DNA of 64,000 bases from Adiantum capillus-veneris. Its lineage: Eukaryota; Streptophyta; Polypodiopsida; Polypodiales; Pteridaceae. The DNA is taken from positions 69,984,895 through 70,048,894 of the forward strand of contig CM043944.1 in assembly GCA_014529385.2 (NCBI GenBank). The letters run 5' to 3'. Numbering within the stretch: the stretch's first letter is position 1; each line of letters opens with the position of its first letter. This document shows positions 60,369-64,000 of the stretch, in pieces. A model generated the notes under the pieces. It was given only the letters and a program-made list of their open reading frames with translations. It was not told where the DNA came from and did no database searches. The position numbers and the translations under genes were made by a program.

Positions 60369-61984
60369 ATGTTGATTCCAAGCATGACCACTTAAGAAGG
60401 ACCATCAATGTTTGAGTTAGAAGGGCAACAAACCTCTAAAATGCGTATCGATTGATAACCTACAACTTAGAGTCTATTGTTGGGAGGACAATAATGAGAT
60501 GGATAATTTGTTTGCAAATATCCCTCACTAAACGAGGGCAATTGAAACCCTTGAAAATCATGAATATTTTCAAGATCAGAGAGAAGGGTCTAGCAAACCT
60601 TCCCGTGCACCTCTTCAAGGATTGTTATAACAATAACTTTGTTATGATGACTCCAAAGGAGATTGAACAGACCAAGTATTAGGGCTACTTGATTCGAGAG
60701 ATGATCATGGGCATGGGACACAAAATGGAATGGAAAATTGGATAAGCAAAAAGAGCAGTATGGACAACTTGCGAGACAGTGCCCAAGAAAGCCACTTCAA
60801 TGAGATGAGAATTGGGGGAGAGGGACAAAACCACCCGAAACCAAGGAAGAAGAGGTGACACTAGGACTATAAGAGGTCCACACAAGTCACATATACTAAT
60901 TAGATAGTTTGAAGGCTTGGTTGGAGGGCCACCAGCTACTAGAAGAGTGGGTGTGTAACATAATTGTAGAATTAAAGTAGTTAATTTCCAAAAATGGGTC
61001 AAAAAAATAGTGGATTTAAGGATCCATAAAACCACCTAGCAAGCTTCAAGCAAGTATTGAGAAAAAAACAAATATCTAACTTCCGTACTTAGTTTGAGGG
61101 ATTTGGAATCACTCTGGAAGGTAAGACTTTGACTATTAGAGTTCAGGCATTATTCATCTAGTCGATCCCAATTTTTCCTAGAGACAGATGCTAAGGAGTG
61201 AGGACTGTTTTGTGGCTGTGCCCGGATAATGTGAGGTAGGTTTCTCATGGCGAGTTGTGTCTAGTCATGTTTAGCTTTGGGGTTTACTTCGTTCCATGTC
61301 CATTAGGCTCCTACAAGCTCGGGATATTTTTTTGCCAACCTTGACATTAATTTTCCCTCTACTTATATAGACTTCAATGCTCATTTTTCCTATTTTCTCC
61401 CATTTCCTAGGTCGTGGGGGTTGGTGGACCATTGGCCGACCTAGATATGAATGGGTATACAATTGTGGGTAGGGTACCAGGAGACAACAGATGTGCAGTG
61501 GCCCTGTGGTGTAGGGAATACTCATTGGGCGGCCCTAGGAGGAGTATGCAGGCAAAGGGAACATAATGCCTAGCATTTTTGGTCGTTGCTCCCATCATTA
61601 ACGTTTTTCTCCATGGGGACCAGGGAAACACAATCAATCAGATGATGGGTAGCAGGGACATTTCCCTAGCATTTTTCCTCTCAAAGCATCTATATGAAGA
61701 TGATACAATCACCTCAATACAGAGCACCATAACAAAGGTACAGACACTGGAGTGGAAGTTCCATGCTCTCTACACAGGACATGTTTCCCTTTTTTCTCCA
61801 TATTAGTTCTCTTGCTAGGAGGAGATCCCACTAGAGACTTGCTTTCTTAGGAGGCTAGGGCAACCCATGTGGATACAATGTCAGTGGTCTCATGTGTAGG
61901 AGCAATCGGCAGTGTTAGTAGCATGCCTATTTGTGTGCACCTTAGGTCTATCCATTGGGGATGTTAGCATGGAGAGCCTTTCCT

Positions 61985-62040
<56 letters not shown>

Positions 62041-62340
62041 GAGATGTCCTATCTCTTTCTACCTCAATGATCTCTCTTCTCCACATGTGTATCTTGTTCC
62101 TGTGTTTGGCATTATAGGTGTTCTAGATTGGAGACAAGGCTCCCATCGGATCACGAGCCAATTTTTGTCTTCATTGCATCTTTTGTTGCCATGATTGACA
62201 TTAACATGGTCTTAGACCATAACTCATGGATCCATTGTAGATATATTGACATTGGAAATGAGATTTGTTGTTGCTGCTTGTTTGAAAATGGGAATCTAGC
62301 ATAGAAAAATAGCACAAACCTATAGTTTTGAACAAAAACA
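60369..62340. other. Unassigned DNA with a (CT)n tract at 61989-62034
   Basis: Open frames at 60452-60682 and 61579-61806 match nothing I recognise. The CT microsatellite is 46 bp. No element boundaries were found. Confidence 0.4.
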
Positions 62341-62830
62341 AGGGGAGTTTGTAAGGGATTGTGTGAGTCAAATGAGATAGTACATCAACAAATGTCTAGA
62401 GTTGGAAATTCCAGCCAAGGAGAGACTTGTCTCATTATTTTTAGAAGGATTACTCCAAAAAAGAGCTATACGCTATTCTGTATAGCAAGAAGCAATTTTT
62501 TAGAAGGCTTCCTCAACAAAGGGCTGCATGCTATTCTATATAGCAAGAAGCATACCACCATGGAAGCATGCATTCTAGATGATGCTATAGATTTGGGAGA
62601 TATCTGTGAGATCTTCAATGAATAAAGCACTATCAATGACATGCAAAGTGAGCATGCCCTATCTATTGTACCAACAGAAATAGGACCTACTGTGGTAGCT
62701 CATATGAATGCCATGGAAGACATGCCTAAGCACATGAATGATATGATGAGCAATATGTAGAGGATACCATTGATATGGCTAGGACAAGGTCCACTACAAG
62801 GGTAGCCCATGTGACCAACAAGGCCATCTA
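62341..62830 (+). pseudogene. Gag-like fragment with an internal duplication
   Basis: One frame reads NKCLELEIPAKERLVSLFLEGL and another FLNKGLHAILYSKKHTTMEACILDD (positions 62395-62590, quoted in part). These resemble the part of gypsy Gag where a FLEGL motif is followed by a list of helices. The nucleotide phrase CTATACGCTATTCTGTATAG at about 62466 recurs in changed form about 58 bp later, so the motif is duplicated. Decayed, and assignment is tentative. Confidence 0.4.
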
Positions 62831-62944
62831 AGTGGTGTGCCATCAAAGGGAAATGGAAAAAACATGAGATGAACGAGTGCTATTATTGACCTAAATATTG
62901 AAATTACGCTCGGGTGCACATGTGTGTGTGTGTGCGTGATGTGG

Positions 62945-64000
62945 TGCAAGAGAGAAAGAGGAGAAGAGCATGCTGTGTGGGTGAAGAAAATCTCTAGAAT
63001 GAGAGGAGCTCCTTATTCTTTGGTATGTGAAGAATAAGATTAGTGTGGTCAGGGGCGGTTGTACATTGATGCCTAGCCTCAGGCAAAGGCACTACACTAC
63101 GGCTTTACCCCAAAAATCTCCCACTTAAAGGCGAATTTGCCAATAAGTGCGTGCTACTAGCTAAACTACTAGTATGTACAAGAAAACAGGTGAGAGACTC
63201 TCTCAACCTATGTTACTAGCTTGCTCAATTGGTCTACATGCAACCATATCGGCTCTAGGGATAGGCAAGCGTGCATATCCACGCTAGAGCTTGCATGAAA
63301 TCCTACTGACAAATGTGTATGATATACAAAATTCCACAATACATCATGGTAGTGTCAATCACTATACCACTGACAATCCCTGATGCAAACGTTCCCACTA
63401 AAACTGCTAGGTCGGGCCTCACACCTGGCTGTCCTAACCTCCCATGCACTATCTGCATGCACTACATCATCAGGACTACTCATCACATATGGATGTGTTA
63501 TCGCTGGGACTTGGATGGCTACACCCCTCTCACTCATAGGGGGAACTGTGTGTCCATGCATCAACTCATTAGCCTCCAGCATGAGTATATCAAAGAACTC
63601 CATGTCTATTATCTCTATCTGTGTATCTAGGGAGCATACCCACTCGACCTCTATTAGCAGAGACTCTGAAAACACTTGCTGTGTCTCACTAAAGCACTAT
63701 TGCTCTACCTATATCTCCACAAAGTGTACTGGCATGTGCTACACAATTATATTCCCTATCTTGTGAGCATGGTGGATCTCACCTATGAAGGAGACATGTC
63801 TCATCTCTTTCTCAATCCATGCCAGCAACAAAACCGAGACCATGCCATCTCGTACCTTAGATACATGCATAGGATATACCAAGCTACTGTGGGCTCCCTT
63901 GGAAATCAGTAATGAGCCACAATGCATATCAAAAGATTGCTCTTTAAGCAGGGTTTGACATCCACAATCTGCTAACTATCTCACTGAGATCAAGCTATGT
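62945..64000 (-). mobile_element. Diverged second copy of the compact copia-type family, cut by the window end
   Basis: On the minus strand the sequence reads ADCGCQTLLKEQSFDMHCGS and then KVRDGMVSVLL and MRHVSF (63739-64000), paralogous to RDCGCQISLRERDFVMHLGS, HVRDGVVSVIM and SRRVSF in the compact element. Near 63113-63150 it has the hairpin and purine tract, then an LTR (about 62945-63112) aligning in blocks with the 191-bp LTR. The coding part is broken by stops. The 5' half lies outside the window. Confidence 0.75.

Overview
The window is a stretch of land-plant nuclear heterochromatin made almost entirely of nested, decayed retrotransposons and microsatellites. The evidence is a eukaryotic tRNA-Val(CAC) gene with internal A and B boxes; Ty1/copia and Ty3/gypsy elements primed by initiator tRNA-Met (TGGTATCAGAGC); an L1-type LINE; and a dual-RNase-H, Tat-like gypsy element, a plant lineage. 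I see no intact cellular protein-coding gene. The many long (GA)n, (CA)n and poly-C tracts and the repeat density would fit a large-genome non-flowering plant such as a fern or lycophyte, but that placement is inference.

Layout, left to right. 1-4396: unassigned DNA, a diverged copia solo LTR and repeat fragments. 4397-7543: a complete gag-only non-autonomous LTR element with perfect CACCC target duplications. 8941-9492: the 3' end of one LINE with its A-tail, followed directly by a second LINE (from 9525). The second LINE is split in three by a minus-strand copia element (10301-15501) and a plus-strand chromodomain gypsy element (16875-25272, target duplication ACAAC). 25983-28083: a copia gag fragment cut by the 5' end of a second gypsy copy. 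28995-29466: a fragment of a DEAH-box splicing helicase. 31231-31304: an apparently functional tRNA-Val gene. 33477-45723: a minus-strand Tat-like gypsy element whose left LTR was later hit by a compact copia-type element (34490-38181) with apparently identical LTRs. 46487-58181: an unclassified minus-strand retroelement H, interrupted by a large LTR element (47105-55357) with 2.3-2.5 kb LTRs and a short non-pol coding region. That large element itself carries two solo LTRs with perfect target duplications. 58297-60368: a deleted gypsy relative of it. 62945-64000: a diverged second copy of the compact copia family, running off the window.

The genes act only as parts of retrotransposition (gag particle, protease, reverse transcriptase, RNase H, integrase). 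Every copy is broken by stops or frameshifts. The non-autonomous elements (gag-only element, compact copia, large-LTR element) would need enzymes in trans. Insertion order can be read from nesting: the two LINEs, element H and the Tat-like element are old hosts; the copia, chromodomain gypsy and large-LTR element came later; the solo LTRs and compact copia are the youngest.

The observation I rate highest is not a new gene but a pattern of decay. In the three elements whose frames I could follow best, premature stops are overwhelmingly TAG (17 of 20), often where the family has glutamine. This fits C-to-T decay of CAG, a CHG methylation site.
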